A stretch of 64,000 nt of DNA from Gliomastix tumulicola (Eukaryota > Ascomycota > Sordariomycetes > Hypocreales > Bionectriaceae), in the NCBI GenBank assembly GCA_001599755.1, contig BCHX01000008.1:1612001-1676000 (forward strand). Reading direction: 5' to 3'. Below are positions 46,330 to 57,424 of the stretch, in pieces. Each line of letters begins with the position of its first letter. The first letter of the stretch is position 1. The translations under genes and the position numbers were made by a program. The notes under the pieces were generated by a model. That model searched no databases and was not told the origin of the DNA. It saw only the letters and a program-made list of their open reading frames with translations.

Positions 46330-49300
46330 TCATCCGTCCCATCGAGACCTTCTCTCGGCCATGACGCCCTCGAAGTCAGACCGGCAGCTGCCGCAGTACG
46401 TCTCCCGCCATTCGTGCAGCGCCTGCTTCCGCTCTCCCGAGATGGACTGCATCACGGTCTGGGGGGACCTTGCCTTGTTGCCACCCCCTTTCTTGGGGTC
46501 CTCGCTCTGGAGGATCATGCCGAGCTCGTCGCACAGGGACATCTCGTTCATCAGCCAGTTCTCCCACTCCGACTGCAGCATCTCACGCTCGATGCTGTTG
46601 ACGACCCTCATGGCAACCACTAGGTCGTGCCGGTAGGTCCCCAGCCGCTGTCTTGTCTGTCTGAGCCGCTGCGCCGCTGACCGAGTTGAGGGCGCTGAGA
46701 ATGAGGATCCGGCCTTCTCCCACGGCGCATCCATGTCGGTAGCATTGAGTATGTCTCGGAAACTGCCGAAACACGTGCTGTTCTGAGGGAAGGAGAGCTC
46801 CGCCCCGCTTCCTATTGTTGCCTCAGGGAGATCGGCCAGGTATATCGCTTTGCTCATCATGATGTTCGGCTTCACCCCTAGTGTTCGCATGAACCCTGCT
46901 GCCCGTCTCTCTCTCCACCAGACAGCCGTCTCATTCGACGTCAGTATGAGGTTTGTCACGATGCTCATAGCTAAGATTCCTAGGATCAGCCGATGTGCGG
47001 TCACGACCTCGAACAGCTTCTTCAGCGCAGCAATAGACCACATGATGAGAGACGATACAGCGCTCTCGCCGAACGACCGTACAGTCTCCCAGATGAGGGC
47101 TGTAAGAGAGCGGGGCTTGATAGCTTGCTTCTTGCTGCCATCACTGGGCGCAGGAGAGAACACGACGGCCTGTTTCTGCTGTCCGACGTGACCGAACACC
47201 TGAATCGCACGGTTGGTGCGGGCCCGCGGGCCAAGCTTGCGAATCTGGTCTGTGACGAGCTCGGCCAGCTCCTCCGCGTCGTTGATGACGTCTTGCAGCG
47301 CCTGGCGTTCCACGAGACTTCTGGACAGCGCTGGCGACTTGGACCAATCGACTCTGACGTAGATCGCCATCTTGCACCGTGATTTGGCCACATGCGTAAT
47401 GATAATCTTGACGACAAGTTTGAAGAATCGAGAGTGAGGCAAGTGCCATGCCGTCCTGACGTGGCTGACGACATATGTGGCGTGGTCGCTTAGGAGCTCG
47501 ATGGTCTGGTGATCATTGACCTCCGCCGTCTTGGACCGGCCCAGAACGTCCTTGTACTCAACCATGAACTGGAACGAGCGACGCATGCGGCCCTGGTCAA
47601 TGAGCATCCAGGGGCCCTGGCTGATCTCCTTTGCTCGGTGCTCAAAGTACAGCTTTGGGAAGACGAAGCTCTTGTCCCCAAACATGACGTGGAAGCATGA
47701 CTTGGCACTGATTTCGAAGTGTCTCTCTGCCGCAAGTTCCTTCATATCGTCCGGCTCATATATTACAGGGTGCGTGGGTGGTTGGAATTTCGATCGTGAT
47801 ACAGGGCCAAAGCCTGAAGGTCGGAATCGCGGGCTCAGCAGCACAGGCCTTCCACTGCTGGTACCATCGTCGATAGGGGTGTCGCCGGGGACATCTTCCC
47901 AGCTCTCTGCACTGGGACTAGGACGGTCAAAGTCCTCTTGTTCAAGGCGTATCAGAGCAGCCACGAGAGCCTCCGTCTCCATGGGCTCTTCAGCCTGGAG
48001 CTCATCGATAAGTAGGTTCAGGCGGGAGTGAAGAAGGCCGAGGTTATCCAAAAACACCTTGATCGTGATCCGTGAGTAGCCAGTCTCGTTCGTATCCTGT
48101 CCGAAATGGAGGAACACAAAGTCGCAGTCCCTTCCCGGAGCGACTGTTATCTCCATGATGGCATCGAGACTGAGCCTATAAGCCGTGATGAGGCCCATTT
48201 GCTGACCGTAAAAGTACATATGATCTGGCGTGACATATATGCGGCCGTCGCCGGCTAGAGACCGTGTCTTAGACCCCTCAGAAACCGTGCTTGACCATGC
48301 TGCCCGGAAGACAAGAACGAGCATCTCACTCGGTGGGACGCCGGGGAAGAGGAGTCGGAATTGCGCGTGCTGGGCTCGGAGTTCAGGCGGATAGTTGGGC
48401 GGGAGTTCGTCTGCAGATCGACTGTCCTCTGGCTCACCAAGGGACAGGGCTCTGCTCTCCGAGACGACAACGCCGACGGGGTCATCTGAGCCAAACCGTG
48501 GAAGCACCGGTTTCTCCGGTGCCGGTGCTGTGCCATGGACATCTGTACCCCAGTAGTTGGCCAGAACAGAGGGAAGTATCCTTCCTCCGCTGTTGTTGGC
48601 CGAAGCTGCCTGGCCGGCCGTGAGCACGGCTGTACGACTTAGACTGGTCACGGCCGGCGGCTTCACCAAAGTGAGCGGCGCAAGCGTACCAGGGTGGCTA
48701 TCAACAGAGGGCAAGAGGCTGCTCGGCTGCTTCGAGTTCGGGGATAGGGTGTTACTCGCGGAGATGAGACTGGCAAGCCCACCGACCGAGCCACTAGAGC
48801 TGCTGAGTGCCGCCTCTGCACCGGCGCCAAACGTGGCCTTGCGGTGAAGATCAAGTTTCTGAATGATTCTCGCTGCGTGCTCACGACCGCTTTCTCCTTC
48901 CTCTCGTGCTAGATCCTGCTTCAGGGCGGTGAGGTTCCTCCGAGACAGGGTACCGTTAACATCAAAGCTAGCCCTAGTTGCAGAGTTGGGATCTCCCCCT
49001 GGGACGGCCAGGGTGCCTGTCCTTTCGATCGAAGGTGGCGCCTCTTCGCCCCCTAAGCCCAGATGGCTGTCCAATGTCCTTGCAGAGAATTCAGGAATAT
49101 TAGGAGCTGAGACAGAGAAGGCCGGGTCCGTATTGCCGGCCAGGTTGGAGTCTCTGTCCATGGTAGCCTCGAAGGCTTTCTTCTTGATGACCTCGAAAAC
49201 CTCGAGCCACTCCGTCAGCTCTGACTGAGTCTCGGCCTGCAGCAGCAGCGACTGGCTCTTGGTCTTGACTTCGAAGCAGAAGCGTCTTTCCTCACCAGGC

Positions 49301-50391
49301 GCCGGCTTTGCATTACATAACAGGACACCGATCTCGTCCCCTTGGACAACACCAAGCGGTCCTGGAATCAGCCATCCAAAGACCTTGTCGCGGCAGTAGT
49401 ACCATCGGCGAACCCAGGTGTGCCTTGCCGGTTTCCCAGATATCGTCCGGAGGAATAGCCATCCCTGCTTCTCGCTGACAGCAGGACCCTTCTGCGTAGA
49501 CGTAATACTAGTCGGCCCACGCGAGCCCAGGAAGGGCACGGTAGAGGTGCTGTAGTCCTCCAGCTCCCGCGAGGGCTTGCAGCCCGTCATGGCGCTGTCG
49601 GAAAGGTCTCGTCTCGCGATCTGGAGCTCGCGTCTGAAGGTGCTCTCGGACGACTCCATCTCCTTGGCCCAGCCCCTGATGCGGTCCATCTCCTGGTCCC
49701 AGCGCGTGCCGTTAGTCGCGGCGTCCCTCAGCCGCTTCAGCTCCTTCCAGCTGTCCCCGGAGACCTTGACGAGCAGCTTGTCCATGGTGAAGCGGACCTG
49801 CGGCGCCAGCTGGCAGTAGTCCATCGACGCCTGGATATACGCCTTGCGGGTCTCGTACACGGAGAAGGCATCCTCGCGCAGCGCCGACGGCTCCTTGGTC
49901 TTGGACTGGCCCGCGTACCGGGCCAGCGCGGTGTCGTACGCCCTCTGCGACTGCTCGAGCACCTTGCGGATCTCCTTGAAGTTGCGCATGTCGCCCATGA
50001 GGAACGACCGCACGGGCTCGACGACGGTGTTCTCCATGCGCTTCATGCTGCTGAGCAGCTGCATCCAGCACTCGCGCGCGCCGTCCCCCACCCGCTTGAG
50101 CGCGAGGAACGTGTAGTCATTGTCGATGACGCCGTCGGCGGCCGACGGGATCGTCTTGGCGAGGTACGTGTTGATGGTCTCCTCGAGGGTGGCGATGTCG
50201 TGCACGAGCTTCGACGTCGAGCTGATGTAGCCGTTCAGCCACTTCTCGACGGCGTCGATCTGCTCCGCGAAGTGCGCGGCCGTCGCCCGGAACGTGGGCG
50301 AGTCGAGCGTGGCTTCGCGGAGGCCGACGGCGACGGCGTGGTGGCTGGACTTGAGCGCGGGCGCCGCGGCGGCCCTTGTCGCTTCAGACAT
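46330..50391 (-). CDS. SIP3: SIP3/LAM-type sterol-transfer protein (BAR-PH-GRAM-VASt-TM)
   Basis: A single uninterrupted exon of 1353 codons, unusual for this window. Domains in order are a BAR-like helical N-terminus (about 1-270, starting with conserved SPTFRATAAHFAEQID), a PH domain (about 303-415, EKQGWLFLRT to LTEWLEVFE), a GRAM-like domain (about 690-790, RIYVTPDHMYFYG), a VASt/START-like lipid domain (about 880-1010, ERHFEISAKSCFHVMFG to AWHLPHSRFFKLVVKIIITHV), and a single membrane helix near 1132-1150 (RLILGILAMSIVTNLIL). This is the order of yeast Sip3/Ysp1, members of the LAM family that move sterols at ER-plasma membrane contact sites; the helix anchors the protein in the ER. Long low-complexity linkers separate PH and GRAM. 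The neighbour downstream, also on the minus strand, is another START-like protein. Family assignment is firm; the cargo is inferred. Confidence 0.93.
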   Translation of the reverse strand: MSEATRAAAAPALKSSHHAVAVGLREATLDSPTFRATAAHFAEQIDAVEKWLNGYISSTSKLVHDIATLEETINTYLAKTIPSAADGVIDNDYTFLALKRVGDGARECWMQLLSSMKRMENTVVEPVRSFLMGDMRNFKEIRKVLEQSQRAYDTALARYAGQSKTKEPSALREDAFSVYETRKAYIQASMDYCQLAPQVRFTMDKLLVKVSGDSWKELKRLRDAATNGTRWDQEMDRIRGWAKEMESSESTFRRELQIARRDLSDSAMTGCKPSRELEDYSTSTVPFLGSRGPTSITSTQKGPAVSEKQGWLFLRTISGKPARHTWVRRWYYCRDKVFGWLIPGPLGVVQGDEIGVLLCNAKPAPGEERRFCFEVKTKSQSLLLQAETQSELTEWLEVFEVIKKKAFEATMDRDSNLAGNTDPAFSVSAPNIPEFSARTLDSHLGLGGEEAPPSIERTGTLAVPGGDPNSATRASFDVNGTLSRRNLTALKQDLAREEGESGREHAARIIQKLDLHRKATFGAGAEAALSSSSGSVGGLASLISASNTLSPNSKQPSSLLPSVDSHPGTLAPLTLVKPPAVTSLSRTAVLTAGQAASANNSGGRILPSVLANYWGTDVHGTAPAPEKPVLPRFGSDDPVGVVVSESRALSLGEPEDSRSADELPPNYPPELRAQHAQFRLLFPGVPPSEMLVLVFRAAWSSTVSEGSKTRSLAGDGRIYVTPDHMYFYGQQMGLITAYRLSLDAIMEITVAPGRDCDFVFLHFGQDTNETGYSRITIKVFLDNLGLLHSRLNLLIDELQAEEPMETEALVAALIRLEQEDFDRPSPSAESWEDVPGDTPIDDGTSSGRPVLLSPRFRPSGFGPVSRSKFQPPTHPVIYEPDDMKELAAERHFEISAKSCFHVMFGDKSFVFPKLYFEHRAKEISQGPWMLIDQGRMRRSFQFMVEYKDVLGRSKTAEVNDHQTIELLSDHATYVVSHVRTAWHLPHSRFFKLVVKIIITHVAKSRCKMAIYVRVDWSKSPALSRSLVERQALQDVINDAEELAELVTDQIRKLGPRARTNRAIQVFGHVGQQKQAVVFSPAPSDGSKKQAIKPRSLTALIWETVRSFGESAVSSLIMWSIAALKKLFEVVTAHRLILGILAMSIVTNLILTSNETAVWWRERRAAGFMRTLGVKPNIMMSKAIYLADLPEATIGSGAELSFPQNSTCFGSFRDILNATDMDAPWEKAGSSFSAPSTRSAAQRLRQTRQRLGTYRHDLVVAMRVVNSIEREMLQSEWENWLMNEMSLCDELGMILQSEDPKKGGGNKARSPQTVMQSISGERKQALHEWRETYCGSCRSDFEGVMAERRSRWDG

Positions 50392-51494
50392 GGCGAACTG
50401 CTGCCGAGGGTCTGATCATCTGCGTCGGGTCGAGGAATGGGGAGCTGGGACGGTTCTCAGACACTGGCTGTCGATGGGGGTGGTCGTGTCTTTGTTGTCG
50501 AGTCTAGATCGTGGATAGGTAGTAGGTCGGTAGGTAGCTTGCGGTGCTCCTGAATCGTAAGCGAAGCTAGGGAGACGTTGACGGTAGAGGTAAATATGTA
50601 CAATTCGAAATGAAAGAGCATATCAACACCGGCGGCAAGGTTGAAGAAAATGAATTATGTGGCTGGGCTATGTCCATGCCTGCCTCTCTCTCTGTGCTCC
50701 CTATGACGGTGATTACGGTCCGGACTCTAATTGACGGTGATGGGTCCAGGATAAACGCACAGTGCACATTGGCCATTTCTAACGGTGCGGATCCATAGAC
50801 TTAACAATCCCCCATCCCCCTTGCTCTCACCTCTTAACTAAGTACCTTGGGTATCAGATATCAACATCGAACTCATGCGGATATGGCAACGAATAACTCT
50901 TATTTTATGCTCGATCCGTCTATCAATACCAAATGCCTCTCGGATGGCCTGGGAGGATCAACACAAACAAGTGGCACTCGAGGACAAAGTAGTTGACTTG
51001 CTCCAAAGAAGCGAACGAATCATCTTGGACGACTGTGAGTCTATGCTAGCCGCGAGCTCAGTATTCGGAGAGCTGTCATGTAGATTGACTACCCTCTTCC
51101 TCCTTTTCTGCTTCTGTCTCGCCCGTCTACCCCATCCTCCGCCCCTATGCTTTCCTCTGACGCACAATCTTTGCACGGATCGCCTGAGCAGTGATAGTTG
51201 TTAGCTACGTCGTTCCGTAAGAAGTCCAAGGCACTCATTGCATACCTCAATTTCCCAACCATAATCAACTCAATTGGCCGTCATTGTCGATCGGAGGGGG
51301 CTCGGCCGGATGGCCCGCGAAGCTCTGTGAGCGTTCGCCGAGCCGCCACCCCTCAGCAGCTGCTTCTTCGCCAGTGGGCTTGGGTTTGCATCAGCAGTGC
51401 TAGATCTTGGCGCTGCAAAGAAGCCGTCAAGTTTGACTTGATCGTGTGGTTGTTGACCTTGAGTTGATCCCTCATATTCGAGGGAGCCCACTGG
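50392..51494. other. 1.1-kb spacer between SIP3 and eRF1
   Basis: It holds the SIP3 promoter and the eRF1 3' region. The interval 51270-51494 is an open continuation of the eRF1 frame beyond its stop. No independent gene is supported. Confidence 0.5.
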
Positions 51495-53186
51495 TCAATC
51501 TGCAACGAGTTAGCATGGTCTTCAGCGTCCCATTCAACAGGAATATGAACATACCGTCATAGTAGTCATCATCGTCGCTCACGTCAGCCAACTGCTCAAA
51601 GTTGACCTTGTACCGGAGAATGCCACCAATGCCACCGAATCCCTTGACAAACTGGTTGCCCTCAGTAGAGCGGTCCGACACGAACTCCAGCGCCGCACCA
51701 AAGTCCTTGTAGTGCTCAGCAATCCACTCGAGGAATGACTCCTGGGCAACAATCTCCATCTCCTGCCCGGTGGCCTTGTCAAGGAACACGTCGCGGTTGC
51801 CCTGCTCCTGCTGCTTGGTGGTGTGGATGAGGGTCTCTTTGTTCTCGCTGTCACGCAGCTGCCAGCGCGTGATCTCGAGGTTCTCGTAGACGATGAGGGT
51901 CTCAATGGCACCGAGCTCGAGGGCCTTGAGCGTATCCTCGATGCCGTAGCACACCTTGCCCGTGTCCTGGCTGATCTCCTCAAAGTACTTGCCGATCAGC
52001 TTCTTCTCCTGGATGAACTTGACGTTTCCGAGGGTCTCGGAGGACAGCTCAATGGCCTGGTTGAAGCCGTTCTCGCCACCGTACGACACATCGACGACCT
52101 TGATGACCTTGGTGGCCAGACGGTTGTCGAACATGTCGGACGCGTTGAGGTCGTTCTTGAAATCGGCGGAACCAGCGAGGATGATACCGGCCACGTTCAC
52201 CTTGTCGTTGCTGATGAAGTTCTGGACAGCCAGCTCAGCAACCTTGCGGACGTAGTTGTGGCGCTTCTCCTCACGGAGACGGGCGAAACGAAGAGCGGAC
52301 TGACCACCACGGCCGTGCTTCTTGGGGAGATCGACGGAGAACTTGTGGACGATCTCACGCGTGTTACCGCTGAGCGTGCCGAACAGGGCGCCGTTTCCGT
52401 CCATGATGATGAAGCCGAACTTCTGGTCGGACTCGAGGAGCTCGGCCAGGGCCTCGGTATGGAACTTGTTGTCGCAGAGGTACAGCGACGTGTTGATGGG
52501 CTTGAAAGGCTCGAAGTCGATGTTGACCTTCCTCTCCTTACCCTCCGAGGTCAAGATTTCGCCACAGTAGACGACTAGACCGTTGGGCGGCACCTTATTG
52601 TACAGCTTCAGACGCTGCTGGGTGGAGGTGATGGCCGAGAGGACAGACTGTCGGTTGACACGTGATTTGATGTTGGAGGCCGTGCCGTACTCTTCAGCAA
52701 GCATCTTTGCGATTCGCGAGACCTGATCCTTGGGAGCTAATTACGACATCGAGTTGTCAGCAACGGCCGATTCCCGGTGTTTGTGTGTCGAGTGCTCCGC
52801 GACACTCTGTGCGAGAGAGAGGGAGGGGGGAGGGGAGACGCGTACGAATGATCAGCGAAATCATGGAGGTTCCATTGCCCCTGGCGGCTTCAAGACGCTT
52901 GATGAGCTTCTTGACCTTCCAGATCTCAATCTACACAGGGCGCACAACCCATCGTCAGCTTCCGAACATTTTTCGAACTCTTCTATTTTCGCCACCAGGG
53001 GGAACAAGGGAGCGGGGTGCGACACATGCACTCCGACTCTTTTGTGCGCGGGGCACCAGAAGGTCGTGAGGAGGGGCTGACTCCCTCGATTTTTTTTTGC
53101 CCTTTTCCCTTGTTCCCCCCCCTCTGAGCCCGGCGTGTAGCATAACTCACGTTCTTCTCGGCCTCGTTGGCTTGGGCGTCACTCAT
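51495..53186 (-). CDS. SUP45: Eukaryotic peptide chain release factor eRF1 (Sup45)
   Basis: Minus-strand exons 53151-53186, 52846-52930, 51555-52736 and 51495-51499 encode 435 residues, the usual eRF1 length. Introns are 220, 109 and 55 bp. Stop-codon recognition motifs are intact: NIKS (62-65) and YLCDNKF (126-132). The peptide-release motif GGQ is at 184-186 in GRGGQSALRFARLREEKRH. The protein ends SDDDDYYDD, an acidic tail typical of the family. The last coding exon is only 5 nt: the final intron (GTATGT to TTGCAG) splits the last Asp codon, and TGA follows at once. A second CAG eight bases further on, or readthrough of TGA-C, would extend the protein by about 73-74 residues. eRF1 decodes all three stops and acts with eRF3. 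Start in exon 1 is MSDAQANEAEKN. Confidence 0.96.
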
Positions 53187-53993
53187 CTTGGCGGAGTCTC
53201 GTTACTCAAAAAAAAGAACGTTATGAGCAAGCAAAATAAACGGGAATATACCTCGTGCGAACGAGGAGGAGTCTGTTGCGGGTGTTCGATGAGTTGTAAG
53301 GGAGAAAGAGAGTGGACCTGGATCTGACTGTGCTGCTTTTACATGGGAATGCGGTCGACACTGCCAGAGTTTTTATTTCGTGCAGGCGCACTGCCCGCTA
53401 TGACCCAGTGGGCGTAGCGTGTTTTGCTCACTGAAATGCCGGCTGTGAGAACTCCGATATTTCTGCTCACGGGGTGACCTAAACCTAAAACCTCAGGTAC
53501 CAATACGGTGCCTTGGGTTGGGATGGGGACGGAAACGCCTGCGACACGGCGCAGCGCACTTGACTCGATTGCTTGTACGTCACTTTCGCCCTTGGCTGTT
53601 GGCTGGAACCCCACCAACAAGTCGCGTTGTGGGATGCTCTGAGCCCGCTGGAAGTGTTCCAAATAACGTACTTAGTTGAGAGAACCTCACTAGATATCTT
53701 ATCCGGACTTTTGGGACAGGGGCCTAGCAACCTAGGTAATAAAATTCAAGCTTCAGAGACCACGGCAGACAGCAATCACTTTTTGTCGCCAGTCCTCACA
53801 GATGCTTGAAGTGGAGGGCTTGAATGCGCGCTAGCACGCCTAGTTTCACTTCCTCAACTTACCTACCCTGCACTTCCGACGACGACCAACATCCATGTTC
53901 TGACCCCAAGTCACGAAGCTCCCCAAACCAATGCACTAAAAGACACCTCGACAGGTACAAATTCGCCCTCCGCAGGCCATCCTCCCATCCAGA
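53187..53993. other. Divergent promoter region between eRF1 and the DUF1770 gene
   Basis: An 807-bp head-to-head spacer with a GGTACC word near 53497. No gene is supported in it. Confidence 0.55.
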
Positions 53994-54556
53994 ATGGCCT
54001 CCTCAATAGCATCCGAGATCGCCAGCACCATCCAAGCCGGCCACATCGAACCTCACCCTGATCCGATCCACGACAACGCGCCGGCAACGTCCGTCGACAG
54101 GAGAGAGCCCGTCTCCCTGCACCCCGTGTCGAAGCATCTAGACGATGACGATGATGCCATAAGCATCGATGACGACGACGACACCGATATCCCGTACAGC
54201 GTCCTCCGGCCCGCGCCGCGCTCACAAGGCCTGCCGCCGCTTCCCGACCTGCGCTTCGAGCAGAGCTACCTGCATAGCATCGAGAAGGCCGACACCGTGG
54301 GGAAGGTGCTGTTGATCACGCTGAGGGATCAGGTAAGGATCTGTTGGAAAGAGGCACAAGGGGGGAAGCTGGAGCTGACATTGCTGGCTAGGTCTTGATG
54401 CCGTTGGCACAGGGAATGATCTACAACCTGCTGCTCTGTGGATGGCAGCACTGGAACAGGCACGCTCAGCTGCATGGAAACACAGTCGGCGCTAGGGTAC
54501 GACGGTGGTGGTGGGGTGTCAACAACTGGAAGATTGTGCCGCAGAAAAGGAGGTGA
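53994..54556 (+). CDS. DUF1770 family fungal protein
   Basis: Exons 53994-54332 and 54392-54556 with a 59-bp intron (GTAAGG to TAG) give 167 residues. The N-terminus is rich in Ser/Ala and followed by acidic stretches (DDDDDAISIDDDDDTD). The conserved part begins at LPPLPDLRFEQSYLHSIEKAD and continues over the splice into LRDQVLMPLAQGMIYNLLLCGW, QHWNR and VGARVRRWWWGVNNWK, which I recognise as the DUF1770 signature. One moderately hydrophobic stretch (MPLAQGMIYNLLLCGW) could dip into a membrane. The family is confined to fungi and its function is unknown. It is head-to-head with eRF1 and tail-to-tail with the WHIM-domain gene. Confidence 0.88.
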
Positions 54557-54895
54557 TGGGCTGGCGGCCCAGGCGCAGTCTGAACGCATTGTTATCAACA
54601 AACAATATGTCACTGCCTCCATATGGTGGAACTACAAACACAAAGGGATATGCGAGAAGCGCCTCCAGGAAAGGCGAACACACACCCGTAGACATGCACG
54701 GGCTTTCCAACACGACAGTGGGATTCACGCTGCCATATGACGATGAGCGTGTGTTGTATCATGTACTATAGTACCATGTTACAGTAATCTATGCTTGACA
54801 TTATGCCCCCTTGCCTGACCCCCCAGCTTTCATTGGAGACCCGGTAACATTATATTTCCTCCGTCCTAACTTAACGATGACCAATCTGCCTTCCT
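54557..54895. other. Tail-to-tail spacer
   Basis: The 339 bp hold the 3' UTRs of the DUF1770 gene and the WHIM-domain gene. Nothing else is seen. Confidence 0.6.
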
Positions 54896-57197
54896 TTACT
54901 CGCGACCTTCCACACCGATAGCCACAGCCTTCGGACGCTCATGCAGTTTCTCCGGGCTCCCTCTAAGGGCAAGAGAAGTAGCCGAGATGGAAGGCGGGCT
55001 TGCGGGCCTCTCCAGCGCAGAGTCATTGGCAGACACTGATCCTTTGTTGCTGTCCTGCAGCTGGATCATTGTTGGTGCCTTGACCTCGACAGTCTCCCCG
55101 ACACGAGGCGCCGGGTCGAGCTGTGCGGGCGTATCGCTAGCTGGGGCGGGAGGAGGATCGGGGTCTCCAGCATTGGGCAGCGGCAGTCCTTTGACGGTGA
55201 TCGGGGTAGTTCTTTCTCCATTCGGCTCTGGGCTCAGGACCGTTCGCAGTTTCGGGGGAGTAACAGAGAGCTTGACGACCAGACTAGGAGAGTCGTTCAA
55301 GTCATCGTCCACCATGGCCTCATCCTCGTCAAACTCATCCTCTTCCTCAGACTCTTCGGGGACATGCTCATCGGCGTCCTCCTCATCGTCGCCCAAGTCT
55401 CCCTCACTCTCTTCATCGTCGGAGCCAAACGTCTGCTCACGCGTCCGGGAGGCGCTTCCCGCCCAGCCGTTCGCGCCCTGGCCCGTAGCGGCCGCAGATC
55501 GCTTGGGGCGGCCATTGGGCGCCGTAGACGGCTCCTCCTCAAACTCAGGGCTTTCACCCTTCACGCTGCTTGGGGCGCTCTCTCCGGCGTTCAGGCGAGT
55601 CGGCGCCCTGATCTGCCGGCCGCTGGAGGTCGTGACCGGTCCCGTCTCAGCAGGTGTCGTAGTTCCCGTATTGCGAGCAGACCGTCTGGTTGTCGAGTCG
55701 GAGAACGAGATATCCTCGTCGTCTGAGTATGTGTACTTGATGCGCTTTCCACGGGTCCGGCCTTCGTACATAGAGAAGCCGGGTTCAGGGCGCTTGAACC
55801 GTTCCTTCTGCATCTGCCGGTACTCTCGACGCTTGCGTTTCTGTGACGTCGGTCATTAGCAAATAGCATATCCCAGGGGGGGGCCATATCTCGGGTGAAA
55901 CCGCACATCTTCGCCAGCTTCGAATCTCGGCAGAGCGTTCACGATCTTCTGGGCGAACTTGGTCGCCTTGGGACCACCATCCTTGGTTTCCATCCTGGTC
56001 GCCAGAGCCCTTAGGTCCTCGATCGAGCCAGCAACGCTCCACCAGGTCCGGTTCGTGCCCTGAGGATTGCTCTCCCTATACACCCTGAAAGCCGTATCGT
56101 CCTGTCCTTCGATGAGGAAGTATCGCCTCTTTTCGCCATCGGCGCCCCAGGGCTGCACGGCTCGGGGCTGGTTCATGTCGTCTTCGTGTCGACTCTGCTT
56201 GTAGGCTTGGTTGATGATGGCCTTGACGCTATCCGACGAGGACAAGGACCAGAGGATCAGGGTTCGCAGAAGGGTGAGCTGCCGGACGGGTTAGTTGAAG
56301 CTTCCTTTGCGGCCAATTGAACTGCTGCGAGCATACTCTTTGAGTCGGGTCCATGTTATTGAACGTGGCGCCGCTCGACAATGGGCTCTTGCCGTCCCAC
56401 GCGGACGCCCATTGCGACTTGTGCGTGTTGATCGCGTCATCCAAGGCTCTGTTGTAGTGTCCCGGTCTGTGCAAAGACAATTGTGAGCATGCGCGCGCCT
56501 TCCAAGCCTACGGAACAAATCGAACCAGTCTTACTTGATATCCTGCTTCCTGTTCAGCAGAAGCCCGAGCACTGCGCAGAGAAACAGCTCGACTCGGTCG
56601 CCGGGGATCGATTGGACCACGTCTCGCTCCAGGTCCTGAGGGCCGAAATGGGGTAGGGATTTCGGCAATGCATCGCTGAATCGGCTCCTGAACATAACAA
56701 TGAACTGCAGTCTCTATTAGCATTTTTTTTTCCGTGGCCAATGGCTGGTGCTGGTGGTTGAGACGCGAAAGGTCGCGTCACGCCAAACCCAACACGCGCA
56801 GCGCAGCGAAACTTTGCCCCCCAAAATGTTTCCAGTGCTCCAACGCCGGGAATTCCACCCCAGGCGGAAGAAAAAAAAAAACAGAAAATAGCAGCACATT
56901 GACAAGTGAAAAGTGAAGAGCAATTTGGAAAGGAAAGGAAAGATGCTACAAAGCCAGGAGCATACGCACCGCAATGTCAGGATTGTCGGCCAGAACGTAT
57001 TCGTGAGGTGGTGACGGCGATCGTTTGCGCGGTGGTGGCGAGGGCTCCTTTGGCGGCCGCTCTGACAACTTGGGGAAGTAGCCTAGAATGCCCTCTTTCG
57101 TAGACTTCTTGGTTGACACCTCGATCTCGTCGTCTGAGGGCGGAGCCGACAGGGAAGAGAGGGACGAGAGGTCCGAAGAGTCGTCGCCCGCGGTCAT
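54896..57197 (-). CDS. DDT/WHIM1-type chromatin protein, putative ISWI-remodeller subunit
   Basis: Minus-strand exons 56970-57197, 56535-56704, 56337-56466, 55907-56278 and 54896-55840 encode 614 residues. Introns are 265, 68, 58 and 66 bp. The N-terminus is Ser/Asp-rich, then basic and Pro-rich (PPRKRSPSPP). Residues 77-180 look like a DDT-type helical module (LPHFGPQDLERDVVQSIPG, VELFLCAVLGLLLNRKQDIKP). Then comes a WHIM1-like block (QRLTLLRTLILWSL) and RRYFLIEGQDDTAFRVYRES, the aromatic pattern that contacts linker DNA in ISWI accessory subunits such as Itc1, Acf1 and CECR2. The C-terminal 300 residues are acidic and Ser/Pro-rich, probably disordered, with basic nuclear-localisation patches (KRKRRE, GKRIKY). 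No PHD or bromodomain is present, so it is shorter than Acf1. I infer a nuclear remodelling role; orthology to a named yeast subunit is not claimed. Confidence 0.78.
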
Positions 57198-57400
57198 GAT
57201 GGGCGTTTTTCGACGTGTACGCTCGAAATTAAGGGCAGCACGCGTGCGAGGTGGTGGTGGTTGGTGGTGGTGAGTTTGAGTTATGGCAAGGCAAGAAGGT
57301 CGAAAGGAAGAAAGGGAGCTATTAAGGTCTAAGTGCAAGGTATAGGTAATCGAGGTGTTATGTGGAGAAGGAGAGGAAGCACGACTGGGCTGGCATCTGG

Positions 57401-57424
57401 CACTGGCACTGGCACTGGCACTGG
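57401..57424. repeat. (CACTGG)4 minisatellite
   Basis: Four perfect 6-bp units lie 204 bp upstream of the WHIM-domain gene start, likely in its promoter or leader. Confidence 0.85.

Noticed and set aside
51823..52578. 251-codon antisense frame within eRF1
   Set aside because: A shadow of the strongly biased eRF1 coding exon.
55901..55906. GTTTCA donor for the last intron of the WHIM-domain gene
   Set aside because: It shifts the frame; only the GTGCGG donor at 55906 joins to KRKRREYRQ.
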